Below, piece after piece: positions 1 through 8,594 of a stretch of 64,000 bases of DNA. Source of the stretch: HGM04593 sp045636125 (lineage in GTDB: Bacteria; Bacteroidota; Bacteroidia; Bacteroidales; Bacteroidaceae); NCBI GenBank assembly GCA_045636125.1, contig JAZTWX010000026.1, positions 62,001 to 126,000 of the forward strand, in the 5' to 3' direction. How positions within the stretch are numbered: the stretch's first letter is position 1; each line of letters starts with the position of its first letter. Below the pieces are notes generated by a model. That model made no database searches. It saw nothing but the letters and a program-made list of their open reading frames with translations, and was not told where the DNA came from. The position numbers and the translations under genes are program-made.

Positions 1-119
1 AGGACGCTACAGCCGACCTTGCAAGCGGGGAAGCCACGGTTCGAGGTACTTTCGACAAAGAGAAAGCTATGGAGGCGGTGCGCAGCCTTGGATTTACGAT
101 AGAGGAAAAAGAGCAGTAA
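1..119 (+). CDS. C-terminal end of a heavy-metal-associated (HMA) domain protein (partial)
   Basis: The frame starting at base 3 is open from the window edge to a TAA at 117-119 and encodes about 38 residues: an acidic strand, 'GEATVRGTF', a helix 'DKEKAMEAVRSLGFTI' and a short charged tail. This matches the second half of the ferredoxin-like fold of HMA/MerP/CopZ metal-binding domains, where a strand of the form 'gxatVxg' precedes the helix ending 'vxxlGF'. The CxxC metal site would lie upstream, outside the window. It could be a free-standing chaperone or the tail of a larger protein; a P-type ATPase would not normally end this way. Confidence 0.6.
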   Translation, partial: DATADLASGEATVRGTFDKEKAMEAVRSLGFTIEEKEQ

Positions 120-154
120 AAAAGAGAAAGTGCATCTCACGCGAAGGTTTTTAC

Positions 155-184
155 TTGAATTTATAGTTTATAAGAGTATTTTTG
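155..184 (+). promoter_or_regulatory. Bacteroidetes-type promoter of the transporter/GH95/nuclease operon
   Basis: TTG at 155-157 is followed after exactly 19 nt by TATTTTTG at 177-184, matching the Bacteroides primary-sigma consensus (TTTG at -33, TAnnTTTG at -7). Transcription should start near 190-191. That lies after the TTG at 182 and the ATG at 188, so translation should begin at the ATG at 230. Confidence 0.7.
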
Positions 185-229
185 TTTATGTTTGCAGTAA
201 CGGCGTTTTTGTACGCCGCCCACACTGCA

Positions 230-1891
230 ATGGAAATAATTAAATCTCTTCTCATAGAACACTCGGCCCTGCAGGCTATTGTGGTGCTGTCGATTATTTC
301 GGCAACAGGAATTCTGCTTGGAAAAATTCGTATAGGCGGAATTTCGCTGGGTGTGACGTTCGTTTTTTTCGTCGGAATCTTTGCCGGACATTTAGGGCTG
401 AGCATAGATGGTGAAATGCTCAAATATGCCGAGTCGTTCGGCCTTGTGCTCTTTGTGTACGCGCTTGGCCTGCAGGTGGGCCCGGGATTTTTCAGTTCTA
501 TGCGCACCGACGGCGCGAAATTGCTTCTCCCATCGCTGGGAGTGGTACTTGCAGGCACTGCGCTTGCCATTGGAGCAAGCTATGCTTGTGGAATTTCAAT
601 TGCCGATGTTTCGGGAATTCTGTGTGGAGCAACCACCAACACCCCTGCCCTTGCCGCTGCACAACAGACACTGTCGCAGATGGGAATACCCAGCAGCGGC
701 GCGGCACTGAGCTGCGCACTCACTTACCCGCTTGGTGTTGTGGGGGTTATATTTGCAATTCTTTTCCTGCGCCGTTTCTTTGTAAAGAAGAGCGACCTTT
801 CGCGCCCCGACAGGGTGCACAAGAAGAATGTGTTCATTGCGAGCTACCGCGTTACCAACCCCGCAATCTTCAACAAAACCGTGAGCGAGGTTGCAGCCGG
901 CAGCCGGCAGAGTTTTGTAATTTCGCGTTTGTGGCGCGGGGGTAACGTAATTATACCCACCGGCGACAAAAAGATACGCGAGAATGATATTCTGTTGGTG
1001 ATAACAAAGTCCACAGACACCGAGGCACTGCGTATGATATTCGGCGAGCAGGAGAGCAAGGACTGGAACAGCGAGAATATCGACTGGAACAAGATTGACA
1101 GCCAGTTGGTGGCCGAGCATATTCTTGTCACCCGCCCCGAAATAAACGGCCGACGACTTTCGTCGTTGCGCCTGAGAAACAACTACGGGATAAACATCAG
1201 CCGCGTGTTCCGTTCGGGCGTGGAGCTTCTCGCAACCCCCGACCTGCGCCTGCAGGTGGGCGACCGTCTCACTGTGGTGGGCGAGGCTGCCGGAATACGC
1301 AACGTGGAGAATATTCTGGGAAACACCGTGAAGAGCCTCAAAGAGCCCAACCTCGTAGCTGTGTTCATAGGTATTATATTGGGCCTTGCTGTGGGCAGCA
1401 TACCTTTTGCCGTTCCCGGTGTGTCGCTGCCCGTGAAGCTGGGCCTTGCGGGCGGTCCCATATTAATGGGTATTATAATAGGAACATTCGGCCCGCGCCT
1501 GCATATGGTCATCTATACCACGCAAAGTGCCAATATGATGCTGCGCGCAATGGGACTCAACCTTTACCTTGCCTGCCTGGGGCTCGACGCCGGAGCACAT
1601 TTCTTTGAAACGGTCGTGCGCCCCGAGGGGGCTTTGTGGCTGTTAATAGGATTTTTGATAACATTCGTGCCCACCACCCTCGTGGGCCTTATATCGTTGC
1701 GCGTGCAGAAGCTCGACTTCGGCTCAATAGCCGGATTATTGTGCGGTTCAATGGCCAACCCTATGGCACTGAACTACGCCAACGACACCATTGAGAGCGA
1801 CAACCCCTCGGTTGCATACGCTACGGTGTACCCCGTGTGCATTTTCCTGCGCGTAATTATCATTCAAATTGTAATTACATTCCTTGTGTGA
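230..1891 (+). CDS. Putative transporter, AspT/YidE-YbjL (AAE) family
   Basis: Inner-membrane permease of the aspartate:alanine-exchanger superfamily. From the ATG at 230 it is 553 aa, the same length as E. coli YidE. Its layout is N-terminal hydrophobic helices (residues ~10-180), two soluble RCK_C/TrkA-C-like domains (~195-370, with 'VGDRLTVVGEA'), and a second hydrophobic block (~380-553). The two membrane halves carry similar glycine-rich segments ('GILCGATTNTPAL' and 'GLLCGSMANPMAL'), the internal repeat expected for this family. An in-frame TTG/ATG at 182/188 would lengthen it, but the promoter at 155-184 places the transcript start after them. GH95 starts 17 nt downstream, so the two are probably co-transcribed. 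The substrate is unknown. Confidence 0.87.
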   Translation: MEIIKSLLIEHSALQAIVVLSIISATGILLGKIRIGGISLGVTFVFFVGIFAGHLGLSIDGEMLKYAESFGLVLFVYALGLQVGPGFFSSMRTDGAKLLLPSLGVVLAGTALAIGASYACGISIADVSGILCGATTNTPALAAAQQTLSQMGIPSSGAALSCALTYPLGVVGVIFAILFLRRFFVKKSDLSRPDRVHKKNVFIASYRVTNPAIFNKTVSEVAAGSRQSFVISRLWRGGNVIIPTGDKKIRENDILLVITKSTDTEALRMIFGEQESKDWNSENIDWNKIDSQLVAEHILVTRPEINGRRLSSLRLRNNYGINISRVFRSGVELLATPDLRLQVGDRLTVVGEAAGIRNVENILGNTVKSLKEPNLVAVFIGIILGLAVGSIPFAVPGVSLPVKLGLAGGPILMGIIIGTFGPRLHMVIYTTQSANMMLRAMGLNLYLACLGLDAGAHFFETVVRPEGALWLLIGFLITFVPTTLVGLISLRVQKLDFGSIAGLLCGSMANPMALNYANDTIESDNPSVAYATVYPVCIFLRVIIIQIVITFLV

Positions 1892-1908
1892 AAAACATAA
1901 AACAATCT

Positions 1909-4416
1909 ATGAATATGAAAAGACTTATCACATTGTGCGCAACAGTTGCGCTTGCCCTGTCGACACAGGCACAAACCGACTACACTCGTGGTCTTTCGGT
2001 GTGGTTCGACCAGCCTACCACGCTCAACGGTAACCAAATATGGTACGGTGGCCGCCCCGACCTATGGAAAGGAAAAGGAAAGCCCGAATGGGCCGGTGAC
2101 GGTAACTACAACGCCGACAAGGAGTGGGAGTCGCAGTCGCTGCCCATTGGTAACGGCAGCATTGGAGCCAACATCCTGGGTTCTCTGGAGGCCGAGCGCA
2201 TCACCTTCAACGAAAAGACCTTGTGGCGCGGTGGCCCCAACACCGACGGCGGCGCCGACTATTATTGGAACGTGAACAAGCAGTCGGCTCACCTGCTCGA
2301 CGATATACGCCAAGCGTTCCTCGACGGCGACGATGCAAAAGCCGCCAAGCTCACACGCGAGAACTTCAACAGCACAGCCTCGTATGAGTATTACGGCGAG
2401 AAGCCCTTCCGTTTCGGTAATTTCACCACAATGGGAGAGTTCTACATTGAAACAGGGCACAACGTTATCGGCCTGAGCAACTACAAGCGCGTTCTCTCGC
2501 TCGATTCGGCTCTTGCCGTGGTGCAGTACAACCGCGACGGCGTTGACTTTGAGCGCAAATACTTTGCATCGTACCCCGCAAACGTTGTTGCTGTAAAATA
2601 CAGCGCAAGCGAGAAGGGAGCGCAAAACCTCACATTCAGCTACGCTCCCAACCCTGTGAGCGAGGGCACAATGGAGAAGGACGGCGACGGCCTTGTGTAC
2701 AAGGCACGCCTCGACAACAACAAGATGCAGTACACTGTGCGCATAAAGGCTACCGCAAAAGGCGGAACAATTAAGGTGGAGAACGGCAAAATATACATAA
2801 GCAACGCCGACGAGGTATGTTTCTACATTACCGCCGACACCGACTACAAAATCAATTTCGACCCCGACTTCAAAGACCCCAAAGCATACGTTGGTGTGAA
2901 CCCCGACGAGACAACAGCCGCCTGGGTGGGAGATGCAGTAGCAAAGGGCTTCGACGAGCTTTTCAAGGAGCATTATGCCGACTACGCCGCACTCTTCAAC
3001 CGCGTGCAGCTGAGCATAAACCCCAACGCCCCCACGACACTTGAATTCCCCGGTGTTGCCAACCTGCCGACACCCAAACGCCTGAAGAGCTACCGCACAG
3101 GCAAGCCCGACTATGCGTTGGAGCGACTCTATTTCCAGTTCGGCCGTTACCTGCTCATTTCGAGCTCACGCCCCGGAAATATGCCCGCCAACCTGCAGGG
3201 TATGTGGCACAACAACGTAGACGGCCCCTGGCGAGTTGACTACCACAACAACATTAACCTGCAAATGAACTACTGGCCCGCCTGCGCCACCAACCTTGGC
3301 GAGTGTATGATTCCGCTGGTAGATTTTATAAAGACACTTGTGAAGCCAGGCCAGGTTACAGCAAAATCTTATTTTGGTGCAAGAGGCTGGACCGCAAGCA
3401 TTTCGAGCAACATATTCGGCTTCACAGCACCGCTCATAAGCCAGGATATGTCGTGGAACTTCAACCCTATGGCCGGCCCGTGGCTCGCAACACACGTCTG
3501 GGACTACTACGACTACACACGCGACAAGAAATTCCTCAAAGAGACAGGTTATGAGATTATAAAGAGCAGTGCAATTTTTGCAACCGACTATTTGTGGAAG
3601 AGAGAAGATGGCAGCTACACAGCCGCTCCCTCCACCTCGCCCGAGCACGGCCCCATTGACCAGGGAGCAACCTTTGTCCACGCCGTTGTACGCGAAATTC
3701 TGCTCGATGCCATTGCCGCAGCAAAGACTCTGGGCACAGACAAGAAGCTGCGCACCGAGTGGCAGAATGTGCTCGACAACCTTGTACCCTACCAGACAGG
3801 CCGCTACGGCCAGCTTATGGAGTGGAGCAAGGACATTGACGACCCCAAAGACCAGCACCGCCACGTAAACCACCTTTTCGGCCTGCACCCCGGACACACA
3901 ATTTCTCCTGTGACAACACCCGACCTTGCCGAGGCATCGAAGATTGTGCTTGTGCACCGCGGCGACGGCGCAACAGGCTGGAGTATGGGTTGGAAGCTCA
4001 ACCAATGGGCCCGTTTGCACGACGGCAACCACGCATACACCCTCTTCGGCAACCTCCTGAAGAACGGTACACTCGACAACCTGTGGGACACTCACGCCCC
4101 CTTCCAGATAGACGGTAACTTCGGCGGTACAGCCGGTATCACCGAAATGCTTATGCAGAGCCACATGGGCTTTATACACATTTTGCCCGCCCTACCCGAT
4201 GCCTGGAGCGAGGGAGAGGTTAAAGGTATATGCGCAAAAGGCGGCTTTGAGCTCTCTATCAAATGGAACGAGGGCAAGCTAACCGAGATTATTGTAAAAT
4301 CGAACAGCGGCGAAAAGTGCAACCTGCGCTACGGCAACAGCACACTCTCGTTCGGCACTAAGAAGGGCAAGAGCTACAAGATTGTGCTTGCCGGCAACAG
4401 ACTGAAAAAGGCTTGA
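1909..4416 (+). CDS. GH95 alpha-L-fucosidase, secreted
   Basis: Inverting glycoside hydrolase expected to release alpha-L-fucose, typically the alpha-1,2-linked terminal fucose of mucin and milk glycans. It is 835 aa from the ATG at 1909 (a second ATG lies at 1915), with a Sec signal peptide ending '...ALALSTQAQ'. The family landmarks are intact. The 'NNINLQMNYW' motif supplies the two Asn that assist catalysis (N448, N450), 'STSPEHG' carries the general acid (E579), and 'IDGNFGG' carries D735; these correspond to N421/N423, E566 and D766 of Bifidobacterium AfcA. An N-terminal beta-sandwich (~residues 25-300) precedes the (alpha/alpha)6 barrel. A few GH95 members act on galactose, so substrate preference is inferred. 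The nuclease gene follows after 9 nt. Confidence 0.93.
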   Translation: MNMKRLITLCATVALALSTQAQTDYTRGLSVWFDQPTTLNGNQIWYGGRPDLWKGKGKPEWAGDGNYNADKEWESQSLPIGNGSIGANILGSLEAERITFNEKTLWRGGPNTDGGADYYWNVNKQSAHLLDDIRQAFLDGDDAKAAKLTRENFNSTASYEYYGEKPFRFGNFTTMGEFYIETGHNVIGLSNYKRVLSLDSALAVVQYNRDGVDFERKYFASYPANVVAVKYSASEKGAQNLTFSYAPNPVSEGTMEKDGDGLVYKARLDNNKMQYTVRIKATAKGGTIKVENGKIYISNADEVCFYITADTDYKINFDPDFKDPKAYVGVNPDETTAAWVGDAVAKGFDELFKEHYADYAALFNRVQLSINPNAPTTLEFPGVANLPTPKRLKSYRTGKPDYALERLYFQFGRYLLISSSRPGNMPANLQGMWHNNVDGPWRVDYHNNINLQMNYWPACATNLGECMIPLVDFIKTLVKPGQVTAKSYFGARGWTASISSNIFGFTAPLISQDMSWNFNPMAGPWLATHVWDYYDYTRDKKFLKETGYEIIKSSAIFATDYLWKREDGSYTAAPSTSPEHGPIDQGATFVHAVVREILLDAIAAAKTLGTDKKLRTEWQNVLDNLVPYQTGRYGQLMEWSKDIDDPKDQHRHVNHLFGLHPGHTISPVTTPDLAEASKIVLVHRGDGATGWSMGWKLNQWARLHDGNHAYTLFGNLLKNGTLDNLWDTHAPFQIDGNFGGTAGITEMLMQSHMGFIHILPALPDAWSEGEVKGICAKGGFELSIKWNEGKLTEIIVKSNSGEKCNLRYGNSTLSFGTKKGKSYKIVLAGNRLKKA

Positions 4417-4425
4417 TAAAGAACG

Positions 4426-5226
4426 ATGGCCAAAAGGAAAAAGAAAAGCAACAGTTTTTCGGCACTCATAGTGTTGCTGCTCGGTGCAGCAGCCGTGTGG
4501 CTGTATGAACAGCAACCGGGCAGCAACGCAGTGGGAGCTACAAGCGACCTGCACGTTGCACAGCTCACGAACGGCAACGGGCAGCTTGTGGAACACAAAG
4601 GATACACCCTTTGCTACAACAACAGCACCCGCAACGCCCACTGGGTGGGCTATGAGCTCACCGACGAGGAGGCGCAAGGCGTGGTTGAGCGCGGCGAGAA
4701 TTTCTGCTGCGACCCCCTTGTACGCGGCGCACAGGCAACCGACGACGATTATCGCGGGTCGGGCTGGGACAGAGGACACCTTGCTCCCGCCGCCGATATG
4801 AAGTGGAGCAAAGAGGCTATGGACGAGAGTTTCTACCTGAGCAACGTGTCGCCACAGAACAGGAACCTCAACCGTGGAGTGTGGAAGAAGCTCGAAGAGC
4901 TGTGCCGCGACAAGGCCGAGCTTTATGGCCGCATTGTAATTGTAACAGGCCCGGTATTCTACAGCGACCGCCCCAAGACCATCGGGAAGAAGCGTGTGGC
5001 AGTGCCCGACGCCTTTTTCAAGGTACTCTTGAGCGACTACAACGGCACTTACCGCACAATTGGCTTTTTAATGGAGAACAAGGCGGGCAAGAAAGGGCTT
5101 AAAGAGTATGCAAAAAGCGTAGACGAAATTGAAGAGATAACAGGCATTGACTTTTTCAGCGCCCTGCCCGACGATACCGAGGAGCGGGTGGAAAAAGCAT
5201 ACAGCACAGCCTTCTGGGGTATATGA
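4426..5226 (+). CDS. DNA/RNA non-specific endonuclease (NUC1/Serratia nuclease type), membrane-anchored
   Basis: 266 aa. A basic N-terminus (MAKRKKKSN) is followed by one hydrophobic segment (~residues 10-27), a signal anchor that should place the enzyme on the periplasmic side. The beta-beta-alpha-metal fold is recognised by 'DRGHL' (115-119, H118 the general base) and the Mg-binding 'NVSPQNRNLN' (N140-N149). Length and spacing match secreted Bacteroidetes members of the family. It follows GH95 by 9 nt and is the last gene of this operon; a role in scavenging extracellular nucleic acid, together with glycan degradation, is inferred. It converges on the thioredoxin gene. Confidence 0.92.
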   Translation: MAKRKKKSNSFSALIVLLLGAAAVWLYEQQPGSNAVGATSDLHVAQLTNGNGQLVEHKGYTLCYNNSTRNAHWVGYELTDEEAQGVVERGENFCCDPLVRGAQATDDDYRGSGWDRGHLAPAADMKWSKEAMDESFYLSNVSPQNRNLNRGVWKKLEELCRDKAELYGRIVIVTGPVFYSDRPKTIGKKRVAVPDAFFKVLLSDYNGTYRTIGFLMENKAGKKGLKEYAKSVDEIEEITGIDFFSALPDDTEERVEKAYSTAFWGI

Positions 5227-5273
5227 TGCCCCAAAAAGGCTGCAAACTGCTGCCCGTTACCCACTCGACCGAC

Positions 5274-5627
5274 CTAAAGGAGCTTGTCCACAAGCTCCTT
5301 TAATTGTGTCTTGGGCATTGCACCGGCAAAATGCTGCACAGCGCCACCGGGCGAAAAGAGAACAAGGGTGGGAATTGAGCGCACACCGAAAAATGTTGCA
5401 AGAGCACTCTCCTTTTCAACATCCACTTTGTAAAAATCGACCTTTTCACCGTAATAATCGGAAAGTTCTTCCACCAACGGCGAGAGCTGGCGGCAAGGTG
5501 CGCACCACGATGCGTAAAAGTCGACAACCGCAGGCCTTTTTCCCGTAAATTTCAGTTCGGAGAGGCGCGAGGGGATGTGCGCCACCCTCTCCTCGAAAAG
5601 TTCTTTTGTCAAATTGATAGTTGCCAT
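5274..5627 (-). CDS. Thioredoxin
   Basis: 117-aa thioredoxin-fold protein with the redox-active 'WCAPC' (residues 41-45) and the cis-proline loop 'SIPT' (P86). There is no signal peptide, so a cytoplasmic disulfide reductase is most likely. The ATG at 5627 gives 'MATINLTKELF', the usual short N-terminus for Bacteroidetes thioredoxins; a TTG upstream at 5645 would add only six unconvincing residues. The gene is monocistronic and its last codons form one arm of a perfect hairpin at 5276-5301. The family is certain; the exact partner is not. Confidence 0.93.
   Translation of the reverse strand: MATINLTKELFEERVAHIPSRLSELKFTGKRPAVVDFYASWCAPCRQLSPLVEELSDYYGEKVDFYKVDVEKESALATFFGVRSIPTLVLFSPGGAVQHFAGAMPKTQLKELVDKLL
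5276..5301. terminator. Perfect 11-bp hairpin between convergent genes
   Basis: AAAGGAGCTTG (5276-5286) and CAAGCTCCTTT (5291-5301) pair perfectly around a 4-nt loop. It lies between the nuclease stop (5226) and inside the last codons of the thioredoxin gene (stop 5274). Neither side has a long T-run, so termination efficiency is uncertain. Its position suggests a bidirectional terminator or transcript-end stabiliser. Confidence 0.5.
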
Positions 5628-5769
5628 AAAACCTACATTTTGCAAGAGTTAAACATTGTGCCCGCACAGGCAAGCTGCCTACATAACAAAAAAGTGCACA
5701 CGATTTTTGCAAAAGCGTGCAAATTAAAGGTCGCTTTTTTGATACTTTAATTAGTTTAAAGTATTTTAG

Positions 5770-5777
5770 CAAACGTA
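5770..5777 (-). promoter_or_regulatory. Possible -7 element for thioredoxin
   Basis: Read on the minus strand this is TACGTTTG, matching TAnnTTTG, in the 174-bp divergent gap between thioredoxin and the DASS transporter. No TTG lies at the ideal 19-nt spacing, and the implied leader is long (~135 nt), so support is limited. Confidence 0.35.
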
Positions 5778-5801
5778 ATTGCACAAATACAGCAAAAAAA
5801 G

Positions 5802-7283
5802 ATGGAAACAGCACAACAACGCAGCAACCTCTGGCGACTCATAAAAAGATATAACCGCTACATTAGAGTTACTCTTGTATCGCTCCTCGCAATAATTCTG
5901 GCGACAATCCCCACTACGGCCTACGGCATCGAGGGGCTCACCGTTGTACAGCAAAGAGTTATCGCAATTTTCATATGGGCCGCGCTTATGTGGATACAGG
6001 AGGCTGTGCCCGCATGGACAACATCGCTGCTCATTATAGTGATTTCGCTGCTCACAATATCGAACAGCGCAATTACCCCGCTCATAAGCGGGCTCGACGA
6101 GGTGAGCCGCAGCCAGCTGGTGAGCTACAAGGCCATTATGAACACTTTTGCCGACCAGACGATAATGCTCTTTATGGGAGGATTTGTGCTTGCGCTTGTG
6201 GCATCGAAAAGCGGAGTAGACATCACCCTTGCCAGAGCAATGCTAAAACCATTCGGTTCAAAGCCCTACACGGTGCTTTTCGGTTTCATACTGGTTACTG
6301 CAATATTTTCGATGTTCGTGAGCAACACGGCAACAGCCGCAATGATGCTCACCTTCCTTGCCCCCGTGCTCAAATCGTTCCCCAAAGAGGAAAAAGGTTG
6401 CGCCGCACTTGCGCTTGCAATACCCATAGGCGCGAACATAGGCGGCATTGCCACTCCCATAGGCACCCCGCCCAACGGCATTGCGCTGGGTTACCTGAAC
6501 GACACTGCGGGGCTCAACATGGGTATAGGGTTCGGCGACTGGATGATGGTGATGACACCGCTAATGCTTGTAATTCTCATTATCTCCTGGGTGCTGTTGA
6601 GGATTTTTCACCCCTTCACTGCCAAAAAGATTCACCTGAACATACAGGGCGGCGCAAAGAAAGGGTGGCGCACGTACGTTATTTACGCAACGCTTGCTGT
6701 GACAATTCTCCTGTGGATGTTCGAGAAACTTGTGGGAATAAATTCCTACGTTGTTGCTCTCATCCCTGTGGGAGTGTTCTCAATTACACGCATAATAAAG
6801 TCTAAAGACCTTAAGGAAATTGATTGGGCCTGCCTGTGGATGGTTGCCGGCGGCTTTGCGCTGGGCGTTGCAATGGACAAGACCGGCCTTGCAAGCACCC
6901 TTGTGAAGGCTATTCCCTTTAATGAGTGGCCCGTGCTTGTGGTGATGATTGGCGGCGGACTTATATGCTGGCTGCTATCGACATTCATTTCGAACTCGGC
7001 TGCAACTGCGCTTATGGTGCCCATTCTGGCCGCTGTGGGTAAAGGTATGGGCCCGGCGCTGGGAGAATATGGCGGAGTGGGCACGCTGCTCATAGGTATT
7101 GCCCTGTCGGCCTCTTTTGCAATGTCGCTGCCCATAAGCACCCCGCCCAATGCCATTGCCCACTCAACAGGGCTCATCAAATCGTCGCAGATGCTACGCG
7201 TGGGGCTTATTATTGGCGCAATATCCCTTACGTTGGGATATGCGCTCATTATAACCGTTGGAAAGACCGGATTTTTTGCTTGA
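5802..7283 (+). CDS. SLC13/DASS-family sodium:dicarboxylate (anion) symporter
   Basis: 493-aa inner-membrane transporter of the divalent-anion:Na+ symporter family, which typically carries succinate, fumarate, malate, citrate or sulfate. Two-fold repeat signatures are present: 'SNTATAAMM' (S174-N175-T176) and 'SNSAATALM' (S397-N398-S399, Ser replacing the usual Thr) match the SNT substrate/sodium motifs of VcINDY. Each is followed by a Pro-rich sodium loop ('GTPPNGIAL' and 'STPPNAIAH'). The N-terminus has a short cytoplasmic stretch before the first helix. It leads an operon with a porin (24-nt gap) and the GH84 gene, suggesting coordinated outer- and inner-membrane uptake. The substrate is not determinable from sequence. 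Confidence 0.92.
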   Translation: METAQQRSNLWRLIKRYNRYIRVTLVSLLAIILATIPTTAYGIEGLTVVQQRVIAIFIWAALMWIQEAVPAWTTSLLIIVISLLTISNSAITPLISGLDEVSRSQLVSYKAIMNTFADQTIMLFMGGFVLALVASKSGVDITLARAMLKPFGSKPYTVLFGFILVTAIFSMFVSNTATAAMMLTFLAPVLKSFPKEEKGCAALALAIPIGANIGGIATPIGTPPNGIALGYLNDTAGLNMGIGFGDWMMVMTPLMLVILIISWVLLRIFHPFTAKKIHLNIQGGAKKGWRTYVIYATLAVTILLWMFEKLVGINSYVVALIPVGVFSITRIIKSKDLKEIDWACLWMVAGGFALGVAMDKTGLASTLVKAIPFNEWPVLVVMIGGGLICWLLSTFISNSAATALMVPILAAVGKGMGPALGEYGGVGTLLIGIALSASFAMSLPISTPPNAIAHSTGLIKSSQMLRVGLIIGAISLTLGYALIITVGKTGFFA

Positions 7284-7307
7284 CAAATAACACACAACAT
7301 AATTTTT

Positions 7308-8576
7308 ATGAAAAAAGTATTTTTATTTGCCGCGCTGATAGGTTTTGCGTTGGGCGGCTACGCACAGGAGAAGAAAATAACCATAAAGCCTTATGGTTTC
7401 ATTAGAAATTACGCCTGCTTCGATACACGCGAAAGCTACACATCGAACAGCGAGCAGTTCTACTATATGCCGCTCGACAAGGACGAGGACGTTAATGGAA
7501 AGGACCTCAACGAGAACCCCAATATGATGCTGCTGAGCATCACCACCCGTTTGGGACTCAACATCACAGGCCCCGAGTTCCTGGGCTCAAAGACATCGGC
7601 GAAGATTGAGGCCGACTTTGCAGGCTTCGGCACAAGCAACACAGTGTTGCGCATACGCCAGGCTTACGCAAAAATGGCGTGGGAGAAACAGGATGTGCTT
7701 GTGGGACAGGCGTGGCACCCTATGATGGGTGATATGATGCCCGACGTCTTCACGCTGGAGACAGGAGCACCCTTCACACCCTTCAGCCGCACACCGCAGG
7801 TGCGTTACAACTACAACAACGGCAAATACACATTCACAGCGACAGCGCTCTACCAGTATCAGTACACATCGTACGGCCCCAACGCCGAGGATGGAGCCAA
7901 CTATGGAAAATCGACCGGCAGCTTCGACTTTGCACGCAACGCCGTTGTACCCGAAATGTACCTGCAGTTTATGTACAAAGGCGACAAATTCCAGGGAGGT
8001 GTGGGCGTTGACTACCTTACACTCAAGCCCCGTACAAAGGCAAAGACAGCAGAGGGCGACTGGATAAAGGTTGACGAGAGCATAGGCACAGCTTCGGCAA
8101 CAGCGTTTGCATCGTACAAGGACGGTAACTGGGGCATCAAAGGCCGTGTAACATATGCCGAAAACGCTTCTCACCTGTCGATGATAAGCGGATACGCAAT
8201 TACAAAGATTGACGAGGAGACCGGCGAGCAGGAGTACAGCCCCTTGCGCAGCATTGCCGCCTGGGTAGATGTTACATACAAGCAGAAACTAGAGAAAGGC
8301 TCGCTCACATACTGCCTCTTTGCAGGATACACCAAGAACCTGGGTTGCGCCAACGAGATTGTCGACTCAAACATCTATATGCGCGGCAAAAAGAACGCGG
8401 GATACATTTGGCGCGTGGCACCCAGCATCCTCTACACACACAACGCAATGCAGATTGGTGTTGAGTACAACCCCACTACCGTAAACTACGGAACAGCCGA
8501 CAACTATTACAGAATAGACGGAACACACGCTGTTACCAACCACCGTGTGTGCGCAATGCTGAAATATAATTTCTAA
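7308..8576 (+). CDS. Outer-membrane beta-barrel porin-like protein
   Basis: 422 aa with a clean Sec signal peptide ('...FALGGYAQ', ~20 residues). The mature chain opens with 'ITIKPYGFIRN', a typical first barrel strand, followed by alternating polar/aromatic strands with Gly/Asn/Asp-rich turns. It ends 'HRVCAMLKYNF', the C-terminal Phe typical of Bam-assembled barrels. The motif 'GQAWHPM' and the general shape resemble DcaP/porin-superfamily proteins of Bacteroidetes. Its place between an inner-membrane DASS transporter and GH84 suggests it passes the small anions or sugars that those genes handle. It is assigned by topology rather than by a diagnostic motif. Confidence 0.72.
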   Translation: MKKVFLFAALIGFALGGYAQEKKITIKPYGFIRNYACFDTRESYTSNSEQFYYMPLDKDEDVNGKDLNENPNMMLLSITTRLGLNITGPEFLGSKTSAKIEADFAGFGTSNTVLRIRQAYAKMAWEKQDVLVGQAWHPMMGDMMPDVFTLETGAPFTPFSRTPQVRYNYNNGKYTFTATALYQYQYTSYGPNAEDGANYGKSTGSFDFARNAVVPEMYLQFMYKGDKFQGGVGVDYLTLKPRTKAKTAEGDWIKVDESIGTASATAFASYKDGNWGIKGRVTYAENASHLSMISGYAITKIDEETGEQEYSPLRSIAAWVDVTYKQKLEKGSLTYCLFAGYTKNLGCANEIVDSNIYMRGKKNAGYIWRVAPSILYTHNAMQIGVEYNPTTVNYGTADNYYRIDGTHAVTNHRVCAMLKYNF

Positions 8577-8594
8577 ACATAAAAACAAACGACT

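Noticed and set aside
2062..2973. Long minus-strand open frame inside GH95, and similar antisense frames at 3166-4179, 8640-9707, 29042-29926, 29805-30695 and plus-strand 53253-54323
   Set aside because: They lie opposite well-supported genes, have low-complexity Val/Cys/His-rich translations and show no domains; they are by-products of codon bias.
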